NCBI GenBank assembly: GCA_027186245.1
Contig: CP114487.1
Span: 8,055,001-8,119,000 of the forward strand
Origin: Coriaria nepalensis
Lineage: Eukaryota; Streptophyta; Magnoliopsida; Cucurbitales; Coriariaceae
Direction of reading: 5' to 3'
Length of the DNA: 64,000 bases
Shown one piece after another: positions 1 through 11,965 of this stretch (the stretch's first letter is position 1; each line of letters opens with the position of its first letter). The notes under the pieces were generated by a model, which was given only the letters and a program-made list of their open reading frames with translations, searched no databases and was not told where the DNA came from. The position numbers and the translations under genes are program-made.

Positions 1-860
1 AATCTTTAATATATGATAATGCCTCGATAAATTCGGGTGTTAAACTAGTTCTTCTATCTTCAATAATTCTTTCACTAATGTTAAATATTGATTCATAAAA
101 AACTATTGAGATAAAAATATTGAAAATATCACATCAACTTTAGATAATATAATAAATCTTAAAGCATTCACCTTCTATCAAAATTTTTAGGGGTAACAAT
201 TTAGAAACTGACGAATATCCTCTTTCTGTATTCTATTATATCTCTAAGAAACTGACGATAGAACAATAGTATCCTCTTTCTGTATTCTATTATATCTCTA
301 TCTGCAATAGACTAGCATTTACGTTAAGTCGTTATGTTTCTATATATTAATCACAATCTATTTAATTTCGTTGTCACTAAAGGTCATATAAATGTATAAA
401 ATATATTTGTATGTATGTATACTATATAATATAATGCAGAGTGATGATACAAGAGTTAATTATTAAATAATAATGATATGAGTTTAGGTGATCTAATAGA
501 GTTCGTGATGAGGGCTTATGAATACATAAAAATGTATTTTGTAACTATTCCTCATGTGAGAGAAGATAACCCAACCCGCTACCAATCATGGGTAGGTCAA
601 ATAAAATTACATAATATTAAAGTATTACACATGTTAAAACATTCTTAATTAATTTGTCATCGGCTGTATCATAAAAAAGAGTTCTAAGAAAAAAAAGGGT
701 TAATGATAATTTATAATTAAAATTAAAATTAAAATATAATTTAGTATCAAAATATTTTAAATATATATTTCATATTTAATTTTTTTTAAAGTATAAATAA
801 TACCCAAATTCTATTTAATTATTTTAAAATTGACCCCAATTAAATAATTATTTCTATTAA
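1..860. other. AT-rich intergenic DNA, no gene seen
   Basis: No reading frame here resembles a protein I know. The stretch is AT-rich with short direct repeats; for example a segment near 205-240 containing tatcctctttctgtattc recurs near 268-300. It looks like ordinary non-coding plant DNA. Confidence 0.6.
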
Positions 861-884
861 ACACGAAAGTTTTAATTTTATATA

Positions 885-1390
885 TTAATCCATCTTATTA
901 TTTTGAATCCAATTATTTTCTCTACATCTATTTACCATCACATCCACTAACCATTTTGCCTTCGTTATTGACCACCCATGCTAACTACCACTGCGGCTAT
1001 TGACCACCACCGTTGACCATCGTTGCCCCCGACCACCACCATCAAGTACCAACGCCGCCAACCACTATTGTCGGCCCCCCATTGTCACTGACCAACACCA
1101 CCGACGACGACAGTGACGGTCAGTTGTTGTGACTGGATCGATGTGGTAGTTGGAGGTGGCGGGGATCGAGAGTAAGTAGTCGACGGTGGTGATCGACAAC
1201 AGCAGTAGTCAGCGACGGCAGTGACGGTCAGTGGTAGTGGTTGGCGACGACGGTGGTCTACATTGAGGGTTGGCGGCGGGCGATAGTAGTTGGCATGGGT
1301 GCTCGATGGTGGCGTCCGAGTGGTTAGCAGAGATGGTGGTAAATATATGTTGAGAAAAATAATTATTTAAAATAATAAAATGAATTTGTT
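885..1390. repeat. Fold-back (long inverted repeat) element with GC-rich core
   Basis: The reverse complement of about 889-989 aligns with about 1285-1385 at roughly 75-80 percent identity by eye. The shared order is gttagcatgggtg, ggttag, gatggtaaata, then gagaaaataatt. Between the arms lies a GC-rich block of CACCAC/GTGGTG-like trinucleotides. The top strand is C/A-rich before about 1090 and G/T-rich after it, so the core is itself roughly palindromic. Adjacent DNA is very AT-rich. This fits a fold-back or MITE-like mobile element. I see no transposase and no certain target-site duplication. The short minus-strand frame at 1209-1436 is a by-product of the trinucleotide core. Confidence 0.55.
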
Positions 1391-1439
1391 GATACATAAA
1401 AAATATTGGACACATATCACACGTTGAATGAGCCATTTC

Positions 1440-3440
1440 ATAAAATTAATGATTAATCAGTTAAATTTAAGACCGATTAAATTTGAATCAAAGAATTAAA
1501 TATGACCGTTAAAACAGTTATATTAATTAGATAGGGTATTGATCAATCCCAGTTAACCTAACGAGATTATAGGTGTGAAATTTGGTTTAATAGTGAAGTA
1601 ATCAAGAAAATAAGGAATTCACTTGCATTAATGATGTGGCACAAGGAGAGCCGATGATCAAAGACACGAGGATCACTCAAGATGCGAGAGAAAAGATGAA
1701 ATATCTTCCTTCGTCATACAAGGTTCGCCTGAAATTAGAGAGAGATGGGAGTGGGTTTCGGCCGAATGAAGGAGCGAATGAAGGAGAAATGGGGAGAAAC
1801 TAAAGGGGATGAGAAAGAGAGTTAGTTTGGACGAATCTTGACTCCATTTTGACTAGATTCAGTCGTAAATAAAAAGGAAAGAGTCAGCTCGCCAAAAATG
1901 CAACTAGGGACCACAAAGTGGGAAGGTGGACGAATTTTTAGAAGGAAGTTGGGACTCTAGATTGGTTTATTTATGAAGATGTCATCCCGAATTTTGGCTA
2001 TAAATAGAAGGCTTTGGTCAAGGAAAAAATATCATTTCGATCACCAACAATCACCGATCCAATCAACACCAATACACAACTAAACATTCAAACAAAAACT
2101 GAGCAACACTTAAATTTTCTTTGCGCCATGACTATTTTTCAAAACTTATCATTTTCCTCTGGGAAAATATGTATTTGATTCTTTAAGATCTGTTCTTAGG
2201 AATAATAATTAGACCATCGGCTTTTCATCCAAGTGAAAGTCTTGATCCGTCGTTCATGTATTGGTACATTTTCTCTTTTCTCGTTTATTCATTTAATTTA
2301 TTGCATCTTAGGAGTAAGAGTAATGTAGATTTCATTTTTATGTCATAATGTAGAAATCGTTGTTAATTTCCATTTTTATCAAAACTTTCTCTATTTTATT
2401 GTTTTTTCAAATAATTACTGTTAATTAATGATCATCTATTTATTTCAAATGTTTATGATTTCAAAATTTTATTTCCGTAATTTTAACTTTTAGCCAAGTC
2501 CACTTGTCGGTAAATACATTAAAAAGAAAGTATAACATAGATTAGACTTAAATCCTATACCTATTAATTATAATAGTTAGATTTAATTTTCTTAATAAAA
2601 TTCCAGCGCATTTACTATTTATATTTAAATTTTTAATCGATATGTAAAATCTATTTTAAATTTATAGCACGTCCGTATTTATTATAGTCGTTTATTTGTT
2701 ATTTTTGTATTTATTAGTGAAATATATAAAACCATACAATATCTTGAGATGTTAGTCGATCATTATGCGGCGATAGATTTTCCCGACTTCAACAGGATTA
2801 AAAATATAAATTTAAATGTTTTAAGTTGGAAATAGAACAAAATATTTAATTTGTGGTCAAATTTTCAAATAGTTAAACATAAAAAATTGATTTTACGTGT
2901 TATTTATACTTTTTAAGAGTTTTTATGTATAAATTATATTTTAAGAAAATTTTTATATTAAATTATACTTTAAATTTAATTTTGAATGTTTAACCCAATA
3001 AAAAAATATTTAATTATTCAAGTATGTCAATATATTTTAAAAATAGCTATAATCAAATCATATCAATATTTAATAATAAAAAGTGATGACTTGTCTTATA
3101 AAATACGTCACAAGTACGCTAAAATAAGTTTATAATTTATAAATCATGACTAATTCGTGACCTCTTATACATCATACGTTTAATCAAAAAAGGTCAAGTT
3201 AATACTATAATTTATAATTTATCAGCTAGAAAGTAATGTACAACTATGAACTATCATTAATTTATAGTTATTAGTATTATTAACGACCTTATGTAATTAT
3301 TAAAAACTTTAAATAATAATAATAAATAACGGTCTATGGCTGTTTGTTTGGTAAATAGCGGAGAGATAGAAAAATCAACAAAAAGGACGGCAAATTTCTT
3401 AATTCCATCCTTATAAAATCGGGTCATCCTCCTCATTTGC
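1440..3440. other. AT-rich intergenic DNA with a possible solo-LTR promoter near 2.0 kb
   Basis: No gene is recognisable. Around 1998-2010 a TATA motif (tataaataga) is followed by a leader-like AC-rich stretch to about 2100, as in a retroelement LTR or an isolated promoter. No second LTR, primer-binding site or coding frame was found, so this is only a suggestion. The rest, to the start of the SOSEKI upstream region, is AT-rich and featureless. Confidence 0.3.
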
Positions 3441-3466
3441 TGCTTATACGTTATAATTTATAGAGA

Positions 3467-3470
<4 letters not shown>

Positions 3471-3497
<27 letters not shown>
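3471..3497. repeat. (CT)n microsatellite
   Basis: An uninterrupted run of CT dinucleotides lies about 500 bases upstream of the SOSEKI start codon. Pyrimidine tracts of this kind are common in plant promoters and 5-prime leaders. Confidence 0.9.
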
Positions 3498-3499
<2 letters not shown>

Positions 3500-3991
3500 G
3501 CTCACAGGCACTAAAAGCAATTTGATTAGTGCTTGGAATTAACAGAGAAAGAAAAAGTAGTAAACGAATCACTAAGTAGCCTACAAAAGACAATCAATAG
3601 GTAATTATAGACTCTCGATAAATATTCTATAGTTTGTTTCTCATGGAGAACCTTTTTTTTGTTTTCTAATTACAAGCATCTTCCTGATCTCTGTATGTAT
3701 AGTATTGGTAGACCTGCATGAAACCAAAAACATATTATATACGTCTTTTGTTTGGTTACACGAATTAATTAAGTGATTTAGGATTTAAAAAGATGAAACA
3801 TGTTTTGTTTACGGCTTTTTGTGGTTAGAGCAGGCCTGCAGCAGTGAGACAAAGATCCTTTTCGTGGGGTTTCGTGCACTACTTCTCGCTCTTTTTGTTT
3901 ATTAATTATCCATATTACTGTTTGTTGTCTGATATAAAAAGAGAGGCAGCTTTGCTGAAGAAGAGTGATTAATTAGAAGCTAGTGAAGAAA

Positions 3992-6164
3992 ATGGAAGCC
4001 ATTAAAAGTGGTGGAGGTGATTATTCTCAACTTAGAAGACTTCACATCATATATATTCTCAGTCAAACGGGTCGGATTGAACAACCGCATCTCTTTCGGG
4101 TGCACCATCTTGCTCGAAATGGTGTTTATCTACGAGGTATTATAGTGCTAGCTAACTTTTCTTTGTTTGTTGTCGTTAAATTTTATATCTTCTTCTTTTA
4201 CCGTATGTTGTCTGATTTTTCATGGAAAAAAGATGTTAAGAGATGGCTTGGGGATTTGCGTGGGAAGGACATGCCAGATGCTTTCTCTTGGTCCTACAAA
4301 CGGTATGTTACTTAATTCCTAAATATTTTGATCATAATTAGTATATCAATTAGTAGTTATTCAGATGCTGATTAACTGATTTAACTGTTTAATGTTACTA
4401 AATACTAATTGTTACTGCATATTTACAATTGATAGGAAGTACAAAACGGGTTATGTTTGGCAAGACTTGCAGGATGACGATCTTATCACACCCATCTCTG
4501 ACAATGAATATGTTCTGAAAGGATCTGAAGTTCTTAATTCACCTGGTATCAACTTTTTTTTTCTTTTTTTTTATATAATTTTTATCGATCCTTCCTTTTT
4601 CAATGGAGGTTGTTATTTCATAACAATATTGTCATTAATTAATGTCCAGTTGATCACAATTGCTTAAACAAAGATTTTCGTCGTTCAAGCTCAGTTGGTA
4701 ATCAAGAAAAGATGTTACACGATTCGCCCAAATCAAAAGCATTGTTACAAAACCAACCGCCAAAATCCTCATCAGATCAAATCCATGAAGAGTGCTTTAG
4801 CTCAGAGAGATCCTCAATCACAGATGAATATGATTCAATGAAACTTGATGATCATCACGACGATGAGAAGAATCTAGAAGCATCCAAACAAGACCACAAA
4901 CATTCTTCGTTTTATTCCAACTTACTACTCAGCAAGAAAAACACGACCAAGAGCAAGACCGATATCTCCGCAATCAGTAATAATACTCCCCCTACTAGCT
5001 CTTCATCGATTTCATCCTCGTCATCAGATCAGACTTCGCCATCTCCACTCGGAAAGAGTAAAAGCCACTCAGTTGTATCGGCTTCAAGCATGTTTCGAAA
5101 TTTGATTACTTGTGGTGCGGTGGATACAAATGATAAAGCGGTGAAACTCCTAATAAATCATCATATGGATAAAAACGAATCGAAAAATCCGATCAAGGCA
5201 CCGGATTTTACGGGACCAATTTGTAGAGGAGATATGCTCGGAGGGTCAGCTAGATTACCACTTCAACAATCTTGGGACAATCAGCTTCAGAATCATCAAC
5301 AACATAGAAACCATAGTACTTTTCGGTATGTATATACATAACATATATAAGTATATATTTATACTTATTTTCAATTGAAGATGGTATATATTATTACTAG
5401 CTATCGGTATTTTGATTACTGTGTGATTGGGATTGTGGTGAGTAGGAAAAGCGTGGATGGGGGGAAGAGTCCAATGAAGAAGCAGCAGCAGACTGAGTTT
5501 TCCAGCTCAAACACTATTTCTGCAGCTTACAAGCCGGTTAAAGGGCCAAATTGCTCGTAAGTCACCTAAATTAAGTTAACTTAATTATACATAGATTTAA
5601 TCAAAATGCATTTAACTCAAAGTCAACTTAATTAATTGGTTCCTTTGTGACGTGGCGAACGAGATTTAAGACAAACTCATTTTTAGAAGTGATTAATTAC
5701 TTTTAAATTTCCAGTTTGTTAAGGTACGTTTGTTTACGAAATTTGTTTCCAGTTCTCGGATATTTCCGAATAAAAAATGCGTAGGAGCCAAAAAGATGTC
5801 GGATAGAATGGATTAATCCATTACGTGTAGTAGTTATGTAGCCGGTTTTAGTTCTTCAATTAAAGAAACATCAAGTAGGTTAGATGTAATTGGCATTATA
5901 GCTTTGTCCAGAATAAAGGATACAACGGGATGGATGAATTTTTTTTGCAGGCAATGTGGGAAAACTTTCAAACCAGAGAAAATGCATGCCCATATGAGAT
6001 CCTGTAGGGGGGTCAAAGCTTTAGGAAAGAGTCGAACTACCGCTTCTGATTATGGTCACAAAACATCTACTTCCGACAGATGTATCCCTTCCTTTCACAC
6101 TAAGGAGCCAGCTTCTTCTGCTTCTTCTTCTTCTTCTTCCTCCACTTATTTGTTGAACATTTGA
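3992..6164 (+). CDS. SOK: SOSEKI-family polarity protein (DUF966)
   Basis: SOSEKI proteins are plant polarity factors that polymerise through an N-terminal DIX-like domain and sit at cell corners or edges. I join six exons: 3992-4136, 4233-4302, 4436-4545, 4650-5325, 5446-5556 and 5951-6164. All introns are GT-AG and the total is 1326 nt (441 aa) in frame. Residues 15 to about 105 form the SOSEKI domain, seen in motifs [45 protein letters not shown] and [11 protein letters not shown]. The middle is long and Ser-rich. The C-terminus has the family Cys/His motif ([12 protein letters not shown] then H-x-H-M-R-S-C-R-G), split across exons 5 and 6, and ends in a Ser run. The start is the ATG at 3992; the nearby upstream GTG at 3983 is not needed. 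The upstream region is pyrimidine-rich. I see no defects. Confidence 0.9.
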
Positions 6165-7530
6165 TCATCATCAATCAATGTTACCCGTTGATTTGTTGGA
6201 AAGAATAGTTTCTTTAATTATAGTCTAAACAAAGCATTTTTGTTCTTAATTTCTTTTTTCTTCTTAGTTGTCTTTTCTTAAAATGTATTACCGTGCAATA
6301 TGAAATCAAATTGCATTCTCTATAGTACTTATATACCAATTAACATTTCGATACTATTGCATACTTATAACTATTGGTAAATGCAGTGCATGCAATCGAT
6401 TGGTAAAGAGAGCTGGAAAAGCAAATACATAGAGGATACCTAGAAGGGTAGGTAGTGAGAAATAAACGTATCAAATGCATTACTAAAAGCTCTGATAAAG
6501 CAAAGTCAAAGCCAGTACAAAAATTAAGTGGAACTGGGAAGGTAGGTGGGGGAGTAAAGTCTGAGAAAACAAGTCAAGTGTTATATCATAACCCATCATA
6601 AAATTTGTCTATATAATGGTAAAAGGTTTAGGTGCAACTGAATATTTGTTTTATAATGAACGCAAGGAAGGAGAGATGAGGGAAAAGGGAGGTTGGAGCT
6701 ATTTGCAAGTTTTTGGAATGGAATGGGTTGGGATGAAAGGGAAGAAAACATTAGGGTTAATTGTTTTCTTCCCAATGTCATCCATTCCAATGACTTTCAA
6801 TGGTTCTTCCCTTTTCCCAGCTTCCTTCCAGCTCTACATAAACGTCTTTACAAACTTCATATATATATAGCTCCTCTTCCTTACTTATTGTCCCACAGGT
6901 TAGTCATAAAGTTTCGAATTTTTTTTTTTTTTTGGATCCAACGACCTATTTATTGACGAATATTGATGATATTTGGCTAAATATTATAATAATAATAATG
7001 ATAATGATAATGAGATCAAAATATATAAACTTTAGAGCAGTCCTCCGTATTATAATTTACTAACTCATCCAGAATATCTGATATAAATAATTATAAATTT
7101 ATTATAATTTATGAATAATTTATTTAAATTTAATCACCCAAAAAAATATGTAAATTATAACATTAAACTCTACTATATCGTATATTACATTACCCCATTG
7201 GGATTCCATGACAGGAAGCAAGTGACAAACCGACGTGGCCCCCTGGCTAGCAATCCAACATCTCCAAGAACTGTCAAATCAAAGCTGACTTATTATTTTC
7301 TTGCTAAAGAAAAAAAAAATCCATGGTGATCTGGTCGGTGGTACGTGGCAGAACATCAATGGTCAACTTCTTGGAACATGAATACAAACCACAAAAATCC
7401 AAACCGTCCTTCCCTTGGACTTTTCCATCTGCCTCGTCAAAAGCAGGCAATCAGCAGTTTACGTGCTCTGCAAAGTGCCAACCCAACTTTGATTATAAAA
7501 TTAAAATTCATATAATATCCCTCTCAACTA
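6165..7530. other. Intergenic region, no gene seen
   Basis: Overlapping short frames at 6596-6956 show no recognisable domain and lie in AT-rich sequence. A TACGTGGC motif near 7342, similar to an ABA-responsive G-box, lies about 280 bases upstream of the next gene. Whether it is used cannot be judged here. Confidence 0.5.
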
Positions 7531-7537
7531 AACTTTC

Positions 7538-7545
7538 TATATAAG
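7538..7545 (+). promoter_or_regulatory. Probable TATA box of the small membrane protein gene
   Basis: TATATAAG lies 83 bases before the ATG at 7628, in a sequence that otherwise looks like a plant core promoter and short leader. It is placed by motif and distance only. Confidence 0.5.
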
Positions 7546-7627
7546 ATCCCCATCTGGGTCTTTCCTAAAGCCCTGCATCTCATCAATACTAACTACGTAC
7601 TTATCGAAAAGTTTTGTTAAGGATATA

Positions 7628-8002
7628 ATGGCTTCAACAGCTTTGCCTAATTTACATCTTTGCTTTATCATCTTCATAGTGTTCATGTTCTTGGGGTTTT
7701 CATGGTTCATAAACTACGAGTCGGTAGTGGAGAGTGTTGTGGATCAGATGAAGCTGTTTTTAATTGCGTCGCCATTGCTGCTACTGCTAGTTGTTCAATG
7801 TTTTTCTTACACTAGTACTGATTATCATGATCAGAGCAGCTGGTTCGGGATGCTACAGGCTGCTGTTTTGCCGGAAAGAGACACGATTCACAGAGCAGGA
7901 GGGACTCCTTGGGGAGTTGGGTTGTTGCTCGTTCTTCTGTTTTTTATGATTTCTTACCGACCTTACTTTCAGGAAAGTTGGTTCCCTCTTTTTAGTAGAT
8001 GA
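7628..8002 (+). CDS. Small plant transmembrane protein, function unknown
   Basis: A single uninterrupted frame encodes 124 aa. Three hydrophobic segments are visible: residues about 10-27 (FIIFIVFMFLGFSWF), about 42-60 (MKLFLIASPLLLLLVVQCF) and about 97-110 (GVGLLLVLLFFMI). Between the second and third is a conserved-looking stretch, ERDTIHRAGGTPWG. The arrangement resembles a family of short, uncharacterised plant membrane proteins with a VVDQMKLFLIASPLLLLL-type core. I cannot assign a function. The start is supported by a TATA box 83 bases upstream. The gene stands alone on the plus strand. Confidence 0.7.
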   Translation: MASTALPNLHLCFIIFIVFMFLGFSWFINYESVVESVVDQMKLFLIASPLLLLLVVQCFSYTSTDYHDQSSWFGMLQAAVLPERDTIHRAGGTPWGVGLLLVLLFFMISYRPYFQESWFPLFSR

Positions 8003-8733
8003 TCGATGATGCATATAGTTAACTTCCTTTCTTTTCTTTTTTGGTCTAAATATGTTCCTTGATCGTTCACACCTGTTAATTGATGTGTTTTATTTGTAAT
8101 TTGTAAAGTAGAGACGAGACAATATCGATCCTGAGTGGCTTTTGAACTGGTTAATTGTATATTTTTATGTTTTTCAATTTTTAGTTTTTATTATTTATCT
8201 TATTTTGATGCAATTAACTATTAAGTTCCTACGTAGCCTAGACATATGGGCCAAAAAAAAAATTGCTGAGCAAATTGAAAATAAGATATCATTATATGCA
8301 CATAGTGTTTTAGTCATTAGACACACCGAACATCAACCTAATTATATACCATCACTTTTATATATCATATCATTTATTATTTAAGAGTGATGTTTGTAAT
8401 TATAACAAGAGTTTGATATGACAAATAATCGTGTATACAAGAATTTTTCTTTAAAATAGCGAAGTGGTTGAGTAATTTATGTATCCAGCTGGGTCTTCTA
8501 GGACTAAAAATGGCAAACAAATAAGAGTCGGTTTAGGATGTTTATAAGTTATAGCTTTGTTTGAGGAATGAATTTTTTCTCCTCTTGAAACGGACCAAAT
8601 TCAGACCAATTCAAATAATCATGTCAACCTCTATATATATCCATCTATTTTCCCCCCAATTCCTCATTCATGTACATATCCCTCAGGATAGCTAGATCGA
8701 GAGATCAGAAAGAGATTAACAGAACCAGACCTA
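8003..8733. other. Intergenic region between the membrane-protein and EF-hand genes
   Basis: This is AT-rich. A frame at 8142-8384 has no recognisable domain. A TATATATA tract at about 8632-8640 lies some 95 bases before the EF-hand start and is the likely core promoter. Confidence 0.5.
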
Positions 8734-9108
8734 ATGGCTGAGACAGGAAAAAAAGTAGTAACGATAGACGGACCGGCTGTGAGAAACTTAATCGAGGACG
8801 AATCAGAATTCAACAAGCAAGTGGATTACACATTTAAGGCACTAGACCTGAATGGGGACGGAGTTTTATCAAGATCAGAGCTACGTAGAGCGTTCGAGTC
8901 AATGAAACTCATTGAGACTGGGTTTGGGGTGGGCAGTGATACCACGCCTGAGCAACTGACTCAACTCTACGACTCCATTTTCGAGAGGTTTGATTTGGAT
9001 CAGAACGGAAAGGTTGATCGAAAGGAGTTTAGACAAGAAATGAGCAACATCATGTTGACTATTGCTGATGCTTTGGGCTCCTCCCCTCTTCATATTAAAT
9101 CCTCATGA
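8734..9108 (+). CDS. EF-hand calcium-binding protein (copy 1)
   Basis: An intronless 124-aa protein with two EF-hands. Loop 1 is residues 38-49 (D-L-N-G-D-G-V-L-S-R-S-E) and loop 2 is residues 87-98 (D-L-D-Q-N-G-K-V-D-R-K-E). Both have acidic or polar residues at positions 1, 3, 5 and 9, Gly at 6 and Glu at 12, so both should bind calcium. The flanking helices carry RRAFESM and FRQEMSNIML. It belongs to a plant family of short, two-EF-hand cytosolic proteins that I infer are calcium sensors. A TATA tract lies about 95 bases upstream. A related gene lies 2.1 kb downstream at 11251. Long T runs follow the stop (about 9150-9182). Confidence 0.85.
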   Translation: MAETGKKVVTIDGPAVRNLIEDESEFNKQVDYTFKALDLNGDGVLSRSELRRAFESMKLIETGFGVGSDTTPEQLTQLYDSIFERFDLDQNGKVDRKEFRQEMSNIMLTIADALGSSPLHIKSS

Positions 9109-9459
9109 TCATTGCACTAATCCATCGTGTTAAAAGATTGATGATCTTCTTCTTTTTTTTTTCTTTTTTTTTTTTTTTTTTTGCGCGATCTTTGATCATT
9201 TTATTTTGAAGTATCTCATGAAGAGCCATGTTATAAGCTTACATATGGTGATTTTAAAGTTCACTTATGTTATACACTAACTTGCATAGTCAAAAGTTTT
9301 TACTACAGAACAAAGTGAACGATGTTCTTTACACGTCCTTATGATATATCCATACGTATAGACAGACTTGAGTTTCCCAATTAAGACCAAGCACAAGGAA
9401 ACACACAATTTTTACCTTTATCGATATGATAATGGATCAATTTTCTTTCATTGAAAACT

Positions 9460-11215
9460 AATCAAGGCTATATTTGTAAGATTAATGGACAATAAACTCT
9501 TTATATCAAATATAACTTACTATGGATCTTATTTATGATATTATTCATAATATTATGAAACAAGATATTCTCTAAAATATTAATATCTATCTTAGAAGAT
9601 TTCCAATAAGTTTTATTCTAAGTAAACTCTTTGTGATAAGTTGTTAATAGATTTTGTCAATTTTATTTTTTGTAAACTCTTTGTTTGTAACTCTATAAAT
9701 ACATCAATGAAGATTTCATATCGTATAAGAGAAATAGGACTCGCAGGTTTTTGGAGTTTTACCCATCTTATCATTACACCGCCACCACCATTGGCTTTTT
9801 AACTTTTCAATCGACACTTACGATAAATTTCTGGCCCATCGGACCACGCACGCGCCTCCATGCACTGGAGGAAGATCAACCTTATCTCACACGCCATTCA
9901 CGCATCGTCGCCTCACGCACTTTCACGTGCCACTGACGTCAAACCATCTTCTCCATCACCCCTCACATCATTTTTAGTGCTCCATCACGTGTCACCTCAC
10001 CTAAGTGCCACATCATCATCATTGACAAATCAATTCTCAAACCTTGACTCGCCCGTTTGGATAATCTATACACCGGCTTTCGATAGTTTTATAGTGGTCC
10101 CTAAAGTTTTCAGGTGTGCTCTTTCCATTTGTTGACATTAGATTTCCGTTGTTATCCTCATGACTAATAACTCTCTCATAGTTTTCCTTCTAAGCCAAAG
10201 GATCCATCTCAATCGCCTACAATTGACATTGTATCTTCCTCATCCAATGATCTAACTTCACTGTATTCAGCACCAAATCTTTCAACCGAACAGTATAGTA
10301 AGTTGTTACATCATCTTTCCGCAACATCCAATGACACTACAAACGTGATATCGTGCGTAAATCGATATGGTAAGTCTTCCACTACTTCATCTTCATGAAT
10401 TATAGACAATGGTGCTACCCACCATGTATGATCTTCCCTTGATATATTTTCAAGTTAGAAATCACTATCCAAATCACTCTCGCTTCAATTACCAGACGGT
10501 AGTCTCACTAGTGTAAAGCAAATTGGTGATGTTATTTTCTCATCATATCTCTCTCTCTCTAATGTATATCATATCCCTAGTTTTCAATTTAATTTAATCT
10601 CTATAAGTCAACTCACTTGATCCCCCAATAACACAATAATTTTCAGGACATTCGTATTATTTTCAAGATCCACTCACGAAGAAGTTGCTCGGTAGAGGAG
10701 TTCTCACCGCTAGATTATATCAATTTCAATTTAATATGAAGCCATTTGATTTATGACATTGGGCTTAGGTCATCCTAGCTTAGAGAGATTTAAATTTCTC
10801 TATCGCTCTTTTAATTACATTACGTCAAATTTTTCCTATGACTGTGTTGTTTTGTCTTAAGGCAAAGCAAGCATCCTTATCTTTCAATAAAAGTAGTATT
10901 TCTTCAACTCGTCCATTTTAGTTTATTCACTGGGATATATGGGATCCTTTTCAAACCATTCTCTTACATGTTGTTATTTTCTGACAATTGTGGATGATTT
11001 CCCACGTTGCACGTGGATACAATTTCGACTAGTTCTCCAAAATCAAAAGTAAATTTGACTCACGTGCTTTCTCCTGATGTTTTCTTGGGTTATCCTTATG
11101 CTAAAAAAGGATACACCATACGTAATCTCGAACTAAAAGACATATATTTCACGGGAATTTACTTTCTAAGAGCCTATATATTTTTTTCATGATGTCTCCT
11201 CGTCAACACCAAGTG
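9460..11215 (+). mobile_element. Degenerate Ty1/copia retrotransposon relic
   Basis: Fragments of a copia polyprotein appear in order on the plus strand, broken by stops and frameshifts. They are a protease-like IDNGATHHV at about 10405-10430, a GAG-pre-integrase LGHPSLERFKFL at about 10762-10798, a CLKAKQ finger remnant at about 10856, integrase pieces FIHWDIWDPF (about 10923) and LTIVDDFPRCTWI (about 10980), and a post-integrase VFLGYPYAKKGYTI at about 11078. No reverse transcriptase or RNase H follows. The stretch at about 9460-9750 contains a TATA-like ctataaatac and may be an LTR, but no partner LTR or primer-binding site was found. The catalytic core is missing, so the element is dead. 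Confidence 0.75.
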
Positions 11216-11250
11216 ATGATCCCTTCAAACTTGATCACAGTTCATCAGTT

Positions 11251-11655
11251 ATGCCGGTTACATGGGATGATCCTATCATTCCACTGTCCACTCTCGAGTC
11301 ACAATTCAGCATGAGCATCAAGGAGACATTTGCTGAGCTGGACCTCAACAGCGACGGCGTCCTGTCGAGGTCGCAGCTCCGGAAAGCGTTCAAGTCGATG
11401 AGGCTTATAGAGGCACATTTCTGGTCCGACGTGGTGACCCAGCTCTACGACATGATTTTCGAGAAGTTCGACTTGGATAAGAGTGGGAGCATCGATTTGG
11501 AGGAGTTTAGAAAGGAGATGAAGAACATTTTGTTGGCTATTGCAGATGGGTTGGGTTATTTTCCTATACAGATGGCTCTTGAGGATGGTGATGGGAGTTT
11601 TCTCAAGAAAGCTGCGGATCTTGAGGCTTCTAAGCTCTCTAAACAAACCAAGTAG
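11251..11655 (+). CDS. EF-hand calcium-binding protein (copy 2)
   Basis: An intronless 134-aa paralogue of the EF-hand gene at 8734. The two align from ESQFSMSIKETF (residue 16) onward and share GVLSRS, RLIE, TQLYD, IFEKFDLD and EFRKEM. Loop 1 (residues 31-42) ends in Gln where copy 1 has Glu, so the bidentate calcium ligand at position 12 is lost. Loop 2 (residues 74-85) is complete. The first 15 residues (MPVTWDDP...) do not match copy 1. The start codon lies less than 100 bases after recognisable copia sequence, so the N-terminus or promoter may derive from the element. The C-terminus is longer, Lys-rich and acidic. The downstream frame is intact. Whether the gene is expressed is unknown. 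Confidence 0.75.
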   Translation: MPVTWDDPIIPLSTLESQFSMSIKETFAELDLNSDGVLSRSQLRKAFKSMRLIEAHFWSDVVTQLYDMIFEKFDLDKSGSIDLEEFRKEMKNILLAIADGLGYFPIQMALEDGDGSFLKKAADLEASKLSKQTK

Positions 11656-11965
11656 TGATGATTTAATTAATTAATCAGTCTCAATAATGATGTGTTGGTT
11701 TTACATTCTGAAGTGGTAAAATGTATAGTAGTCCAACTGGTTGGTGCCAATTGCTATGATGTGTTATGTAATGAAAAGAAAGAAAATTTTTGTTGAGTTG
11801 TCGCAAATATTTGATATTAGTAACTTTTAAGTTTGACCCAAAAATAAAAACTTTTGAAAGGTTGTTAAATGGGGAGTTGGTTATTATTGATGATATCGCT
11901 ATACATGATATTTAAAGGATGTCAGATGAGGGAGGCTGAATTTGAATGACTTGAAAAAGATAGAC
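11656..11965. other. Intergenic region
   Basis: AT-rich sequence between the second EF-hand gene and the tRNA gene; no gene is seen. Confidence 0.5.

Noticed and set aside
1209..1436. Minus-strand 75-codon frame in the fold-back element
   Set aside because: It is produced by the low-complexity trinucleotide core of the inverted repeat and has no domain.
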